A DNA stretch of 64,000 nt. It comes from Catellatospora tritici. Its GTDB lineage: Bacteria; Actinomycetota; Actinomycetes; Mycobacteriales; Micromonosporaceae. Under the pieces are notes generated by a model. That model ran no database searches, was not told the DNA's origin, and saw only the letters and a list, made by a program, of their open reading frames with translations. The stretch is from contig NZ_JAHRCY010000026.1 of NCBI RefSeq assembly GCF_019083965.1, positions 1 through 64,000 of the forward strand. Direction: 5' to 3'. The translations under genes were made by a program, and so were the position numbers. Positions within the stretch are counted from its first letter, which is position 1, and each line of letters begins with the position of its first letter. Below, in pieces: positions 7,807 to 18,409 of this stretch.

Positions 7807-8828
7807 CTACCGGATTAATAGGATATGGCCGAGGCGCGAAAACGCTCACATTGCATATGTATGACAATGCCGCTTTCACCGCGTGTTACCGAGTTTGTGG
7901 CCAAGTAGCGGTCAATAGAGTCCGACTCCAGATCGTCCGACCTGACTGGAGCAACGCCGATGCCGATCACCTTGCCCGGATCACGCGCGCTCGCCCGGCG
8001 GCTGCTTTGGGCCGTGGCGGCGCTCCACTTCGCCAGCTTCGCCGTCAACGTCCTCTACCACGCCTGGGGCGTCGGCCACGGCGAGCGGCTGGTCGGCTGG
8101 CTCACGACGTTCGTCAACGTGGACCACCGGCAGAACCTGCCGAGCTGGTTCGCCTCCGGCGTGCTCCTGGTGACCGCGTGCGTGCTGTGGGAGATCGCCA
8201 ACGCCGTCACCGCCACCGGCGAGATCCGCTTCCGGCGGCACTGGCGGATCCTGAGCCTGGTGTTCGCGCTGCTGTCGGTCGACAACCTCGCCGACGCCCA
8301 CCAGGTGCTGCGCAGCAGCCACCTCGCCGCGATCGGAGCCGCCTCGTCGTGGCTGCTGATCCTCGCCCCGCTGGTGGTGGTCTTCGCGGCGTCGTACCTG
8401 CGGTTCCTGCTGCACCTGCCCGCGCGCACCCGCATGCTGATCATCGCGGCGGGCGGCCTGTACGTCGCCGGGGTGGGCGCGATGGAGGCGGTCGGCGTGC
8501 TGACCGGCTACCACGTGCCGGTCGCCCTGCCCGGTCAGGCACTGTCCGGCGGCCCGTTCCTGCGGCACCTGGTGGGCGCCTCCCTCGAGGAGCTGCTGCA
8601 GATGCTGGGCAGCGTCGCACTGCTGTACGCGGTCAGCACCCGCCTGGAGCACTACCGCCACACGGTCACGGCGATCGCACCCGTCCAGGCCCGGATCCAG
8701 CCCGCCGCCAACCCCGGCCGCACTCGTCTGACCCGCTCCGCAGCGGGCGACGCCGGCGGCAGTACCTGCCGGGGCCTGGTCCCGCGCGGTCGGCGACCCG
8801 GGCGCGGCGCCCGCCGTACGCTCGCAGC

Positions 8829-10010
<1,182 letters not shown>

Positions 10011-10164
10011 CGTTGAAACTCGGCAATGTCACGGAAAACTGTCCGGTAATGACATCTTTTGTCGAGTTGAAACAGGGCTGGCTTTGGTGGATCCCCACAA
10101 AATTTGCTGTCGACTCCTGGCGCGAGCCACGGTTTTTTGCCGCACGCTAGATGCAAAGGTGGTA

Positions 10165-10197
10165 GACGGGGACCCCGCCCTTGAAGGGGTCCCCGTC
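10165..10197 (+). terminator. hairpin terminator or attenuator just before the carboxylase gene
   Basis: Perfect 12-bp arms (10165-10176 and 10186-10197, 9-nt loop) followed by GGTTCTTT. It is 155 bp after the ATPase stop and only ~10 bp before the carboxylase ribosome site. It may end ATPase transcription, or act as an attenuator if the carboxylase promoter lies in the AT-rich stretch at 10020-10150. Confidence 0.6.
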
Positions 10198-10219
10198 GGT
10201 TCTTTGGGAGGCTTGTCCG

Positions 10220-13200
10220 GTGTTCAGTCGTATCGCCATCGTCAACCGCGGAGAAGCCGCAATGCGGCTGATCCACGCCGTCCGCGAGCTCAACGCGGAG
10301 AGCGGGGCGTCGCCGATCGAGACCATCGCGCTCTACACCGAGGCCGAGCGCACCGCGACCTTCGTCCGCGAGGCGGACGACAGCTACTGCCTCGGTCCCG
10401 CGTCGGCGCGACCGTACCTCGACCACGGTGTCCTGGAGCGGGCCCTGATCGAGACGCGCGCGGACGCGGCCTGGGTCGGCTGGGGCTTCGTCGCCGAGGA
10501 CCCGGCGTTCGCCGAGCTGTGCGAGAAGATCGGCGTCACCTTCATCGGCCCCAGCCCCGAGGCCATGCGCCGCCTCGGCGACAAGATCGGCTCGAAGCTG
10601 ATCGCCGAGCAGGTCGGCGTGCCGGTGGCGCCGTGGAGCCGCGGCGCGGTCGAGACCCTGGAGGCGGCCAAGCGAGCGGCCGCCGAGATCGGCTACCCGC
10701 TGATGCTCAAGGCGACCGCCGGTGGTGGCGGGCGCGGCATCCGCGTGGTGCGCAGCGACGACGAGCTGACCGACGCGTACGAGCGCACCAGCCTGGAGGC
10801 CGAGCGCGCCTTCGGCAGCGGCATCGTCTTCCTGGAGCGCCTGGTCACCGGCGCCCGCCACGTCGAGGTGCAGGTCATCGCCGATGGCCAGGGCACCGCG
10901 TGGGCGCTGGGCGTGCGCGACTGCTCGGTGCAGCGGCGCAACCAGAAGGTGATCGAGGAGTCGGCCTCGCCGGTGCTCGCCCCCGAGCAGGCCGCCGAGC
11001 TGAAGTCCTCGGCGGAGCGGCTGGCACTGGCGGTGGACTACCGCGGCGCGGGCACGGTCGAGTTCCTCTACCACCCGGGCGAGAAGCTGTTCGCCTTCCT
11101 GGAGGTCAACACCCGGCTGCAGGTCGAGCACCCGATCACCGAGCTGACCACCGACTTCGACCTGGTCAAGGCCCAGATCCACGTCGCCTCGGGCGGACGT
11201 CTGGGCGACCGCATCCCGACCGAGGTCGGGCACGCCGTCGAGGCCCGGCTCAACGCCGAGGACCCCGACCGCGACTTCGCCCCGTCGCCGGGCCGGATCG
11301 TGCGGCTGGCGCTGCCCAGCGGCCCTGGCGTGCGCGTCGACACCGGCGTCAGCGAGGGCGACGTCATCCCGGCCGACTTCGACTCCATGATCGCCAAGAT
11401 CATCGCGTATGGCCGTACCCGCGACGAGGCCCTGGCCCGCCTGCGCCGCGCCGTCGCCGAAACCACCGTGATCATCGAGGGCGGCGCCACCAACAAGAGC
11501 TTCCTGCTCGACCTGCTCGACCAGCCCGAGGTCATCGACGCCAGCGCCGACACCGGCTGGATCGACCGGGTCCGCGCCGAGGGCCGCCTGATCTCGGCCA
11601 AGAACTCCGGCGTCGCCCTGGCCGCCGCCGCGATCGAGGCGTACGAGGACGAGGCGCAGGTCGAGCAGCAGCGGCTGCTGTCCACCGCGCACGGTGGCCG
11701 ACCGCAGGTCCAGCACAAGAGCGGCCGCCCGATCGACCTCAAGCTACGCGGCTCCGGTTACCGGGTCAGCGTCGCCCAGGTCGGCCCGCGCCGCTACCGG
11801 GTCGGCATCGGCGAGAACCCGACCGTCGACGTCGAGCTGGAGCGCTACGACGAGCACACCGGCCGGATCGTCGTCAACGGCCGCCGCTACCGGCTGGTCA
11901 CCGACACGCACGGTCCGATCCACCTGGTCGAGGTCGACGGGGTCACCCACCGCGTCAGCCGCGACGAGGGCGGCGTAATGCGCTCCCCCGCTCCCGCGCT
12001 GGTCGTCGCCGTGCCGCACGAGGTCGGCGACGAGGTCGAGGCGGGCGCACCCGTGCTCGTGCTGGAGAGCATGAAGATGGAGACGGTGCTGCGGGCACCG
12101 GTCAAGGCCCGCATCCGCGAGTGCCTGGTCCTGGTCGGCAGCCAGGTCGAGACCGGGGCGCCGATGCTGCGGCTGGAGCCGATCGGCGACGCCACCGAGA
12201 CCGAGGCCGCCCAGACCGAGGCCGTCGACCTGGAGCTGCCCGCCGCGCCGTCGGGCATGTCGGCCGACGCCCGGATCGCGCGCGGCATCGCCGACCTGCG
12301 CAGCCTGCTGCTGGGCTACGACGTCGACCCGCGCGACGAGCGCCGGGCGCTGTCGGACTACCTGGCCGGGCGGGCCGAGTCCGGCCGCCGCCCGGTCGAG
12401 GCCGAGGTCGAGCTGCTGCAGGTGTTCGCCGACCTGTCCGAGCTGAGCCGCAACCGGCCCGCGGGCGAGGAGACCAAGGCCGACACCCGCGTGCACAGCC
12501 CGCGCGAGTACTTCCACACCTACCTGCAGAGCCTCGACGTCGACCGGGCGGGTCTGTCGGAGACGTTCCGCCAGCGGCTGGGCCGGGTGCTGGCGCACTA
12601 CGGCGTGGACGGCTTCGACCGTACGCCGCAGCTGGAAGAGGCCGTGTTCCGGATCTTCCTGGCCCAGCAGCGGGCCTCGGCCGACGTCGCGGTGATCGTC
12701 GCGCTGCTGCAGCAGTGGCTGACCGAGCCGCTGCCCGGCGAGGGCCTGCGCGACCTGGTCGGGCAGGCGCTGGAGCACCTGATCGCGGCCACCCAGGTCC
12801 GCTTCCCGGTCGTCGGCGACCTCGCCCGCAGCATCGTGTTCCGCTGGGCCGCCCAGCCGATGCTGCGCCGCAAGCGCGCCGAGGTGTACAACGAGGTCCG
12901 CGAGCACCTGCGCCACCTGGACGCAAACCCGGACGCCGCCGACCGGCCCGAGCGCATCGCCAAGATGGTCGCCTCGCCCGAACCGCTGGTGCGCCTGCTC
13001 GGGCAGCGCATCGGCAAGACCGGCGCCGATCACGGACCGATGCTCGAGGTGCTCAGCCGCCGCTACTACGGCAATCGGGGCGCGAGCGACATCCGCTGCC
13101 TCGACGTGTCCGGGCACTCGTTCTTCATCGCCGAGTACGACCGCGGCGCCGAGCGCTTTCAGCTCGTCGCGACGGCCACCGACTTCGCCGAGCTGCCCGC

Positions 13201-15673
13201 GGCTCTGGCCAAGGTCGCCGAGCTGGCCGGACCGCGCTCGGTCGCCGACGTCTACGTGACCTGGGCCGACCAGCCCGACACCGAGGCGATGGGCACCGTC
13301 CTGCGTGAGGTCGTCGACCGGGCCGGAGTGCTGGACAGCGTCCAGCGGCTGACGGTGTCGGTGGCCGGGCGGACCGGCAGCGCGATGCACCACCACCACT
13401 TCACGTTCCGTCCGGGCCAGGGCGAGGACCGGGTGATCCGCGGGCTGCACCCGCTGATCGCCGAGCGCCTGCAGCTGCCGCGCCTGAGCCGGTTCGACCT
13501 GACCCGGCTGCCGTCGGCGGACGAGGAGGTCTACGTGTTCCGGTGCGTCGCGCCGGACAACCCGGCCGACGAGCGGCTGGCGGCGATGGCGCAGGTCCGC
13601 GACCTGACCCCGCTGCGCGACACCGACGGCCGGATCCTGTCGCTGCCCGCGCTGGAGGGCGCGCTGGACGCGTGCCTGGACGCCATCCGCATGGTCCAGT
13701 CGCAGCGGCCCGCCAAGAAGCGCCTCGACACCAACCGCATCACCCTGTATGTCTGGCCGCAGAGTGAGCTGAGCATCGAGGACCTGCACCTGGTCATCCA
13801 GCGCATGCTCCCGCTCACCGCGGGCGCGGGGCTGGAGCAGGTGCTGTTCCTCGGCCGCCAGCGCGACACCGCCACCGGCGAGCTGTCCGACATCGCGGTC
13901 GAGGTCAGCTTCGATGCGGGCATGCGCATGTCGGTGACCGCGCCGACGACCGAGCCGATCGAGCCGATCGACGACTACCGGCAGAAGGTGCTGTCGGCCC
14001 GCCGCCGGGGCACCACCTACCCGTACGAGCTGACCGGCATGCTCGCCGGTGAGCAGGGCACCTTCACCGAGTACGACCTGGACGACACCGGTGTGCTGGT
14101 GCCGGTCGACCGGCCCCGGGGGCGTAACAAGTCGGGCATCGTCGCCGGTGTGATCAGCACGCCGACCGAGCGCTACCCCGAGGGCGTCACCCGCGTGGTG
14201 CTGCTGGGCGACCCGACCAAGGCGCTGGGCGCGCTGGCCGAGCCGGAGTGCGCGCGGATCATCGCCGCGCTCGACCTGGCCGAGCGGATGCGGGTGCCGC
14301 TGGACTGGTTCGCGCTGTCGGCCGGTGCCCGGATCTCGATGAACTCCGGCACCGAGAACATGGACTGGGTCGCCGCGGCGCTCAAGCGCATCGTCGAGTT
14401 CACCCAGGACGGCGGCGAGATCAACATCGTGATCGCCGGTATCACCGTCGGCGCGCAGCCGTACTGGAACGCCGAAGCGACCATGCTCATGCACACCAAG
14501 GGCATCCTGGTGATGACCCCGGAGTCGGCGATGGTGCTGACCGGCAAGCAGTCGCTGGACTTCTCCGGCGGCGTGTCGGCCGAGGACAACTTCGGCATCG
14601 GCGGCTACGACCGGGTCATGGGCCCCAACGGCCAGGCCCAGTACTGGGCGCCAGACCTGCAGTCCGCCCGCGACGTGCTGATGGCGCACTACGACCACAC
14701 CTACGTCGCGCCGGGCGAGTCCGGACCGCGCCGGGCGGCCACCACCGACCCGGCCGACCGCGACATCAGCGGGTTCCCGCACACGTGGCCCGACACCGAC
14801 TTCGCCACCGTCGGCGAGATCTTCTCCCGGGAGCGCAACCCCGACCGGAAGAAGCCCTTCGACATCCGTACCGTGATGCGCGCCCTGGCCGACCAGGACC
14901 ACTTGATCCTGGAGCGCTGGGCGGGCATGGCCGACGCCGAGACCACGGTCGTGCAGGACGTGCACCTGGGCGGCATCCCGGTCTGCCTGCTGGGCATCGA
15001 GTCCCGCTCGGTGCCGCGGCGCGGGTTCCCGCCCACCGACGGCCCCGACACCTACACCGCGGGCACACTGTTCCCGCAGTCGTCGAAGAAGGCCGCGCGG
15101 GCGATCAACGCGGCCAGCGGCAACCGGCCGCTGGTGGTGCTGGCGAACCTGTCCGGCTTCGACGGCTCGCCGGAGTCGATGCGCAAACTCCAGCTGGAGT
15201 ACGGCGCCGAGATCGGCCGGGCGATCGTCAACTTCCGCGGCCCGATCGTGTTCTGCGTGATCTCGCGCTACCACGGCGGTGCGTTCGTGGTGTTCTCCAA
15301 GGCGCTGAACCCGAACATGACGGTGCTGGCCGTGGAGGGTTCGTTCGCTTCGGTTCTCGGCGGCGCCCCGGCGGCGGCCGTGGTGTTCTCCGGTGACGTC
15401 GACGCGCGCACCGCCAAGGACCCGCGCGTGGCCGACCTGCAGGCACGCATCGCCGCCGCGTCCGGCGGCGAGCGGGCCGGGCTGGCCGCCCAGCTGCTCG
15501 ACGTCCGGGCCACGGTCCGGGCGGAGAAGCTGAGCGAGGTCGCGGCCGAGTTCGACGCCGTGCACAGCATCCAGCGCGCGGTCGAGGTCGGCTCGGTGGA
15601 CGCGATCGTGCGGCCGGAGGAGCTGCGCCCGCAGATCATCGCCGCCATCGAGCGCGGTCTCGGGCTCGCGTAA
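10220..15673 (+). CDS. fused multidomain acyl-CoA (acetyl/propionyl-CoA) carboxylase
   Basis: A single 1817-residue chain carrying all parts of a biotin-dependent carboxylase. A biotin carboxylase occupies about 1-450: FSRIAIVNRGEAAMR, ATP-grasp loop TAGGGGRGIR near 170, EVNTRLQVEHPITE near 295. The biotin-carrier domain has LESMKMETV, with the biotinylated Lys at about 619. A long central region (650-1250) is followed by a carboxyltransferase (about 1270-1817) with ARISMNSGTENMDW and GGAPAAAVVFSGDV. Domain order and the central spacer resemble eukaryotic ACC rather than the usual separate actinobacterial AccA/AccB subunits. It would make malonyl- or methylmalonyl-CoA; substrate choice cannot be read. 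Start GTG 10220 has a GGGAGG ribosome site; an upstream in-frame TTG is ignored. Confidence 0.88.
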   Translation: MFSRIAIVNRGEAAMRLIHAVRELNAESGASPIETIALYTEAERTATFVREADDSYCLGPASARPYLDHGVLERALIETRADAAWVGWGFVAEDPAFAELCEKIGVTFIGPSPEAMRRLGDKIGSKLIAEQVGVPVAPWSRGAVETLEAAKRAAAEIGYPLMLKATAGGGGRGIRVVRSDDELTDAYERTSLEAERAFGSGIVFLERLVTGARHVEVQVIADGQGTAWALGVRDCSVQRRNQKVIEESASPVLAPEQAAELKSSAERLALAVDYRGAGTVEFLYHPGEKLFAFLEVNTRLQVEHPITELTTDFDLVKAQIHVASGGRLGDRIPTEVGHAVEARLNAEDPDRDFAPSPGRIVRLALPSGPGVRVDTGVSEGDVIPADFDSMIAKIIAYGRTRDEALARLRRAVAETTVIIEGGATNKSFLLDLLDQPEVIDASADTGWIDRVRAEGRLISAKNSGVALAAAAIEAYEDEAQVEQQRLLSTAHGGRPQVQHKSGRPIDLKLRGSGYRVSVAQVGPRRYRVGIGENPTVDVELERYDEHTGRIVVNGRRYRLVTDTHGPIHLVEVDGVTHRVSRDEGGVMRSPAPALVVAVPHEVGDEVEAGAPVLVLESMKMETVLRAPVKARIRECLVLVGSQVETGAPMLRLEPIGDATETEAAQTEAVDLELPAAPSGMSADARIARGIADLRSLLLGYDVDPRDERRALSDYLAGRAESGRRPVEAEVELLQVFADLSELSRNRPAGEETKADTRVHSPREYFHTYLQSLDVDRAGLSETFRQRLGRVLAHYGVDGFDRTPQLEEAVFRIFLAQQRASADVAVIVALLQQWLTEPLPGEGLRDLVGQALEHLIAATQVRFPVVGDLARSIVFRWAAQPMLRRKRAEVYNEVREHLRHLDANPDAADRPERIAKMVASPEPLVRLLGQRIGKTGADHGPMLEVLSRRYYGNRGASDIRCLDVSGHSFFIAEYDRGAERFQLVATATDFAELPAALAKVAELAGPRSVADVYVTWADQPDTEAMGTVLREVVDRAGVLDSVQRLTVSVAGRTGSAMHHHHFTFRPGQGEDRVIRGLHPLIAERLQLPRLSRFDLTRLPSADEEVYVFRCVAPDNPADERLAAMAQVRDLTPLRDTDGRILSLPALEGALDACLDAIRMVQSQRPAKKRLDTNRITLYVWPQSELSIEDLHLVIQRMLPLTAGAGLEQVLFLGRQRDTATGELSDIAVEVSFDAGMRMSVTAPTTEPIEPIDDYRQKVLSARRRGTTYPYELTGMLAGEQGTFTEYDLDDTGVLVPVDRPRGRNKSGIVAGVISTPTERYPEGVTRVVLLGDPTKALGALAEPECARIIAALDLAERMRVPLDWFALSAGARISMNSGTENMDWVAAALKRIVEFTQDGGEINIVIAGITVGAQPYWNAEATMLMHTKGILVMTPESAMVLTGKQSLDFSGGVSAEDNFGIGGYDRVMGPNGQAQYWAPDLQSARDVLMAHYDHTYVAPGESGPRRAATTDPADRDISGFPHTWPDTDFATVGEIFSRERNPDRKKPFDIRTVMRALADQDHLILERWAGMADAETTVVQDVHLGGIPVCLLGIESRSVPRRGFPPTDGPDTYTAGTLFPQSSKKAARAINAASGNRPLVVLANLSGFDGSPESMRKLQLEYGAEIGRAIVNFRGPIVFCVISRYHGGAFVVFSKALNPNMTVLAVEGSFASVLGGAPAAAVVFSGDVDARTAKDPRVADLQARIAAASGGERAGLAAQLLDVRATVRAEKLSEVAAEFDAVHSIQRAVEVGSVDAIVRPEELRPQIIAAIERGLGLA

Positions 15674-15680
15674 CACGGCG

Positions 15681-15786
15681 CCCGGCTGTGGGGGGGGGGC
15701 CGGGGGCAGGGCACGCAGGCCCCGCCCCCCCCCCGGGGGGGGGCCGGTCCGCGTTCACTTCTACCTCGGACCGGCCCACAGCCGGG
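15681..15786. other. nested inverted repeat with G10 and C10G9 homopolymer runs
   Basis: Outer arms CCCGGCTGTGGG (15681-15692) and its complement (15775-15786) enclose inner arms at 15741-15751 and 15767-15777, plus a run of ten G (15690-15699) and a run of ten C joined to nine G (15725-15743). It starts 8 bp after the carboxylase stop, so it probably acts as a terminator for that gene. Exact run lengths may suffer from sequencing error. Confidence 0.6.
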
Positions 15787-15850
15787 TCGGGCGCCTGGCG
15801 CGCGGTGGGGCAGGAACCGGAGAGCAGTCACCCGGCCGCGCCGCCCACTC

Positions 15851-16936
15851 TCAGTCGACCCGTTTCGGCGGGGCGCAGCGGCTCAGCCAGGTGGCGGCCT
15901 CGTGCGAGGCCAGTTCGCCCTCGAACTCGATGCGGGGCTCCAGGTACGGATAGATGCGGGCGGTCTTCCAGGTGCGTTCCACTGTCGGCGGGTCGATGAC
16001 CACCACCCGCACCCCGTCGACGGTGGCGATGCCGGCGGGGATGCCGTTCCACACCCACTCACCGGCGGCATCGTTGAGGATGATCGTGCCGGTGATGGGT
16101 TCGTCCAGGTCGAGGACCTCGCCCGTGGTGGCGGCGACGAGTTCGCTGTCGGCGGGACGCCGACCGGGCAGCCCGCCCGGCGATTCGGGTCCGATGAGGA
16201 GTCCGGCCAGCAGGGTGTGCAGCTGCCGGTGGTCGGCGACGCCGGTGAGACGCAGCCGGAACCCGCGCCCGGTCTGGCGGTGCAGCACGATCAGCGGTTC
16301 GTCGTCGAGGACATGTAGCAGACCGTGCAGGAAATGCGCCTGCTCGAACAGGTGCCGGGCCACGCCGACGACCTCGGTGAGGCGCTCGCGCTGCGGAAGC
16401 GCCGCCCGGACCTGCTGATACTGAGCCAGGAACAGCACCGGCTGCACCCAGGCGCCCGCGAAAGCCCACGCCTCGGCTATCTCGACCGCCTGGCGCTTGT
16501 CCACACCGCGGCTGCACGCCACATCGACGAAGCGCCGCATGTCAGGAATCGCCGCTTGCTCGCGCGCGGGCTGCGGCCAGGGGCGACCGATGAGCTGGTC
16601 CCAGGACATGTTGAACACGAACGTGTTGTCCATCGCGACGCAGGCCCGTTCGACGAACACCGGCACCAGGACGTTGATGTCGCTGCCGTAGAGGCACAGG
16701 TTGGCCGCGACTCGGGCGAGCCCGGCCGCGAGGCTCAACGGCAGGGTCTCGACCAGCGGACGGATGCGTCCCAGCGCGGCGTCGGCTTGCTCCCGTGACG
16801 CGGCAGCGCCGACCTGGATGATGCCCTTCAGCGCTTCGTCGTACGCTTCGAAGTCCTGCGCGTTGGCCGCATCCGAGAGCGCATCGGCGTACTCCACCAG
16901 TGTTCGCACGGCGCGAATGCTACCGAGGGCGGACAC
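15851..16936 (-). CDS. conserved-looking cytoplasmic protein of unknown function
   Basis: A 361-residue protein without signal peptide or membrane segments. The first ~130 residues are helical (Ala/Glu-rich). Residues 130-230 contain WAFAGAWVQPVLFLAQYQQV, and the C-terminal ~120 residues look like mixed beta structure with a Val/Ile-rich stretch around 310 (VRVVVIDPP). Start GTG 16936; no strong ribosome site. It converges with the carboxylase and is divergent from the GNAT gene. I do not recognise a family. Confidence 0.6.
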   Translation of the reverse strand: MSALGSIRAVRTLVEYADALSDAANAQDFEAYDEALKGIIQVGAAASREQADAALGRIRPLVETLPLSLAAGLARVAANLCLYGSDINVLVPVFVERACVAMDNTFVFNMSWDQLIGRPWPQPAREQAAIPDMRRFVDVACSRGVDKRQAVEIAEAWAFAGAWVQPVLFLAQYQQVRAALPQRERLTEVVGVARHLFEQAHFLHGLLHVLDDEPLIVLHRQTGRGFRLRLTGVADHRQLHTLLAGLLIGPESPGGLPGRRPADSELVAATTGEVLDLDEPITGTIILNDAAGEWVWNGIPAGIATVDGVRVVVIDPPTVERTWKTARIYPYLEPRIEFEGELASHEAATWLSRCAPPKRVD

Positions 16937-17155
16937 TCCACACCGTCCCGCCGATTGAGGCCCGCGCCGTAGTGGAATCCCGCGGTGGTTCGTAAGCTCT
17001 GCCCTTTTGCGGGCCGCCAGGGTCCCGCCTGGGTAATTGTCGAGAGTTGTGGATCGGCGGCTCGATTTGGCCAGGTGGAGCAGATCGTGTGCGCGGCCCG
17101 TACGGCCAGTATATTGCGTTGCGCGGCTGGCGGAGGGGTGTCACATTATCGGGTC

Positions 17156-18103
17156 GTGACCGATGCAGATCTGCTCACCGCCGAAGATGTCATTCTTATG
17201 CAGGGGCTGGCGCAGCGCGTTGCCGCCCTGCGGCCCGACTTGGTGAACGCTGGCGCGTCGTATGGCGAACTGGCGTGGGTCTGGAACCAGGGCGCGGCCT
17301 GGGAACGTTTCAGGTCGTGGCGGTGTCGGCTGTGGTTTGTCGACACCGGCTCCGGCGAGGAACTCGTCGCGTGGGGCCGGGCGCACCTGCCGACTCGGGT
17401 GAAGCTCACCGACGGCACGGTTCGGGACTCCACGTCGGCGTCGCTGTCGTTCCAGGTCCACCCGGAGCACGCGGACCTCGTCGAGGAGGTGGTCCGCTGG
17501 TTCGAGCGGGTCGCTGTGGACGTGGACCGGAGCGTTGTCTTGCAGACCTGCGACCCACGCGCACTGATGGCGTGGGGCGCGGCCGGCTATGGTCCCGAGC
17601 CGGACGGCGAGTTCACGCTGTTCTGTGTGCGGACGCTCGACGACATCGCGACGCCAGTCCTGCCGGAAGGCTTCCGCTTCCGGAGCGCGGCCGATGTCGG
17701 GCCCGTGGCTGCGGCCCAGGCGCATATCGACGCCTGGAACCCGTCAACGTACTCGATCGGTGCTGGCCAAGCCCTGCCGCACACCGCTTCCTACCGTGCC
17801 GACCTGCACCCGGTCGTAGAGGCCCCGGACGGGACGCTGGTAGCGACCACGATGATCTGGCTGGACGAGGCCAACCGGTCCGTGGAGTTCGAGCCGTTCG
17901 GGACGCATCCCGGCTACCGAGGGCTGGGGATCGCGAAGGCCATGGCGCTGCACGGTATGCATCTGTCGCGCGAGGCCGGGGCGACGCAGGCGACCGTCGC
18001 GTGCGACGGCGAACCGGGCAACGCCGCGCTGCGGCTGTACGAAAGCGTTGGCTTCAAGGAGTTCACGCGCGACGTGACGCTCTACAAGAAGAAGTCCAGC
18101 TGA
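17156..18103 (+). CDS. GNAT family N-acetyltransferase (two-domain)
   Basis: A 315-residue protein whose C-terminal half is a GNAT domain: VATTMIWLDEANRSVEFEPF (motif D/A region), then GTHPGYRGLGIAKAM, which is the acetyl-CoA pyrophosphate loop (Arg-x-x-Gly-x-Gly/Ala), and NAALRLYESVGF near the end. The N-terminal half probably is a degenerate second GNAT domain, as in many actinobacterial tandem acetyltransferases. The acceptor is unknown. The start is uncertain: GTG 17156 and GTG 17138 are both possible and neither is well spaced from the GGAGG at 17132. It is followed by an IS remnant on the opposite strand. Confidence 0.8.
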   Translation: MTDADLLTAEDVILMQGLAQRVAALRPDLVNAGASYGELAWVWNQGAAWERFRSWRCRLWFVDTGSGEELVAWGRAHLPTRVKLTDGTVRDSTSASLSFQVHPEHADLVEEVVRWFERVAVDVDRSVVLQTCDPRALMAWGAAGYGPEPDGEFTLFCVRTLDDIATPVLPEGFRFRSAADVGPVAAAQAHIDAWNPSTYSIGAGQALPHTASYRADLHPVVEAPDGTLVATTMIWLDEANRSVEFEPFGTHPGYRGLGIAKAMALHGMHLSREAGATQATVACDGEPGNAALRLYESVGFKEFTRDVTLYKKKSS

Positions 18104-18123
18104 TCGCAGCCGCTCGCTGGTTG

Positions 18124-18350
18124 GCTGTTGGCGGGTCTGCGGGAACACCTCGTGCAGCGCACCCCGGAACCCGAGCGCGCCATCACCGACCGCCAGGACC
18201 GGGGCGCGCATGCCCCGGCGTTTGCAGTCGCGCAGCAGGTCAGCTCACGACCCGGTCGACTCCCGGTAGCCGTCGGACAACGCGACCAGTTCCTTGGTGC
18301 CGTCGACCCGCACGCCGATCCTGACGAGCAGGCACACAGGTCCACTTCGG
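18124..18350 (-). pseudogene. IS256-family transposase fragment
   Basis: Reading the minus strand, VDGTKELVALSDGYREST, then DLLRDCKRRGMRAPVLAVGD and GALGFRGALHEVFPQTR line up with the central catalytic part of actinobacterial IS256 (Mutator) transposases. The frame is broken: a TGA replaces the conserved Trp after Glu-Ser-Thr-x-Ser, and the upstream homology (EVDLC) lies in another frame. Both ends of the transposase are missing and no terminal inverted repeats were found. It lies between the GNAT gene and the HTH-STAND regulator. Confidence 0.75.
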
Positions 18351-18409
18351 GCTCGCAGCCCGGAACCTGACCGCGATACCAGGTCGAGGTTGCCCGCTAC
18401 ACAGCCTCG

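Noticed and set aside
11744..15676. 1310-codon open frame opposite the carboxylase gene
   Set aside because: Same codon-shadow effect; no domain seen and the carboxylase is certain.
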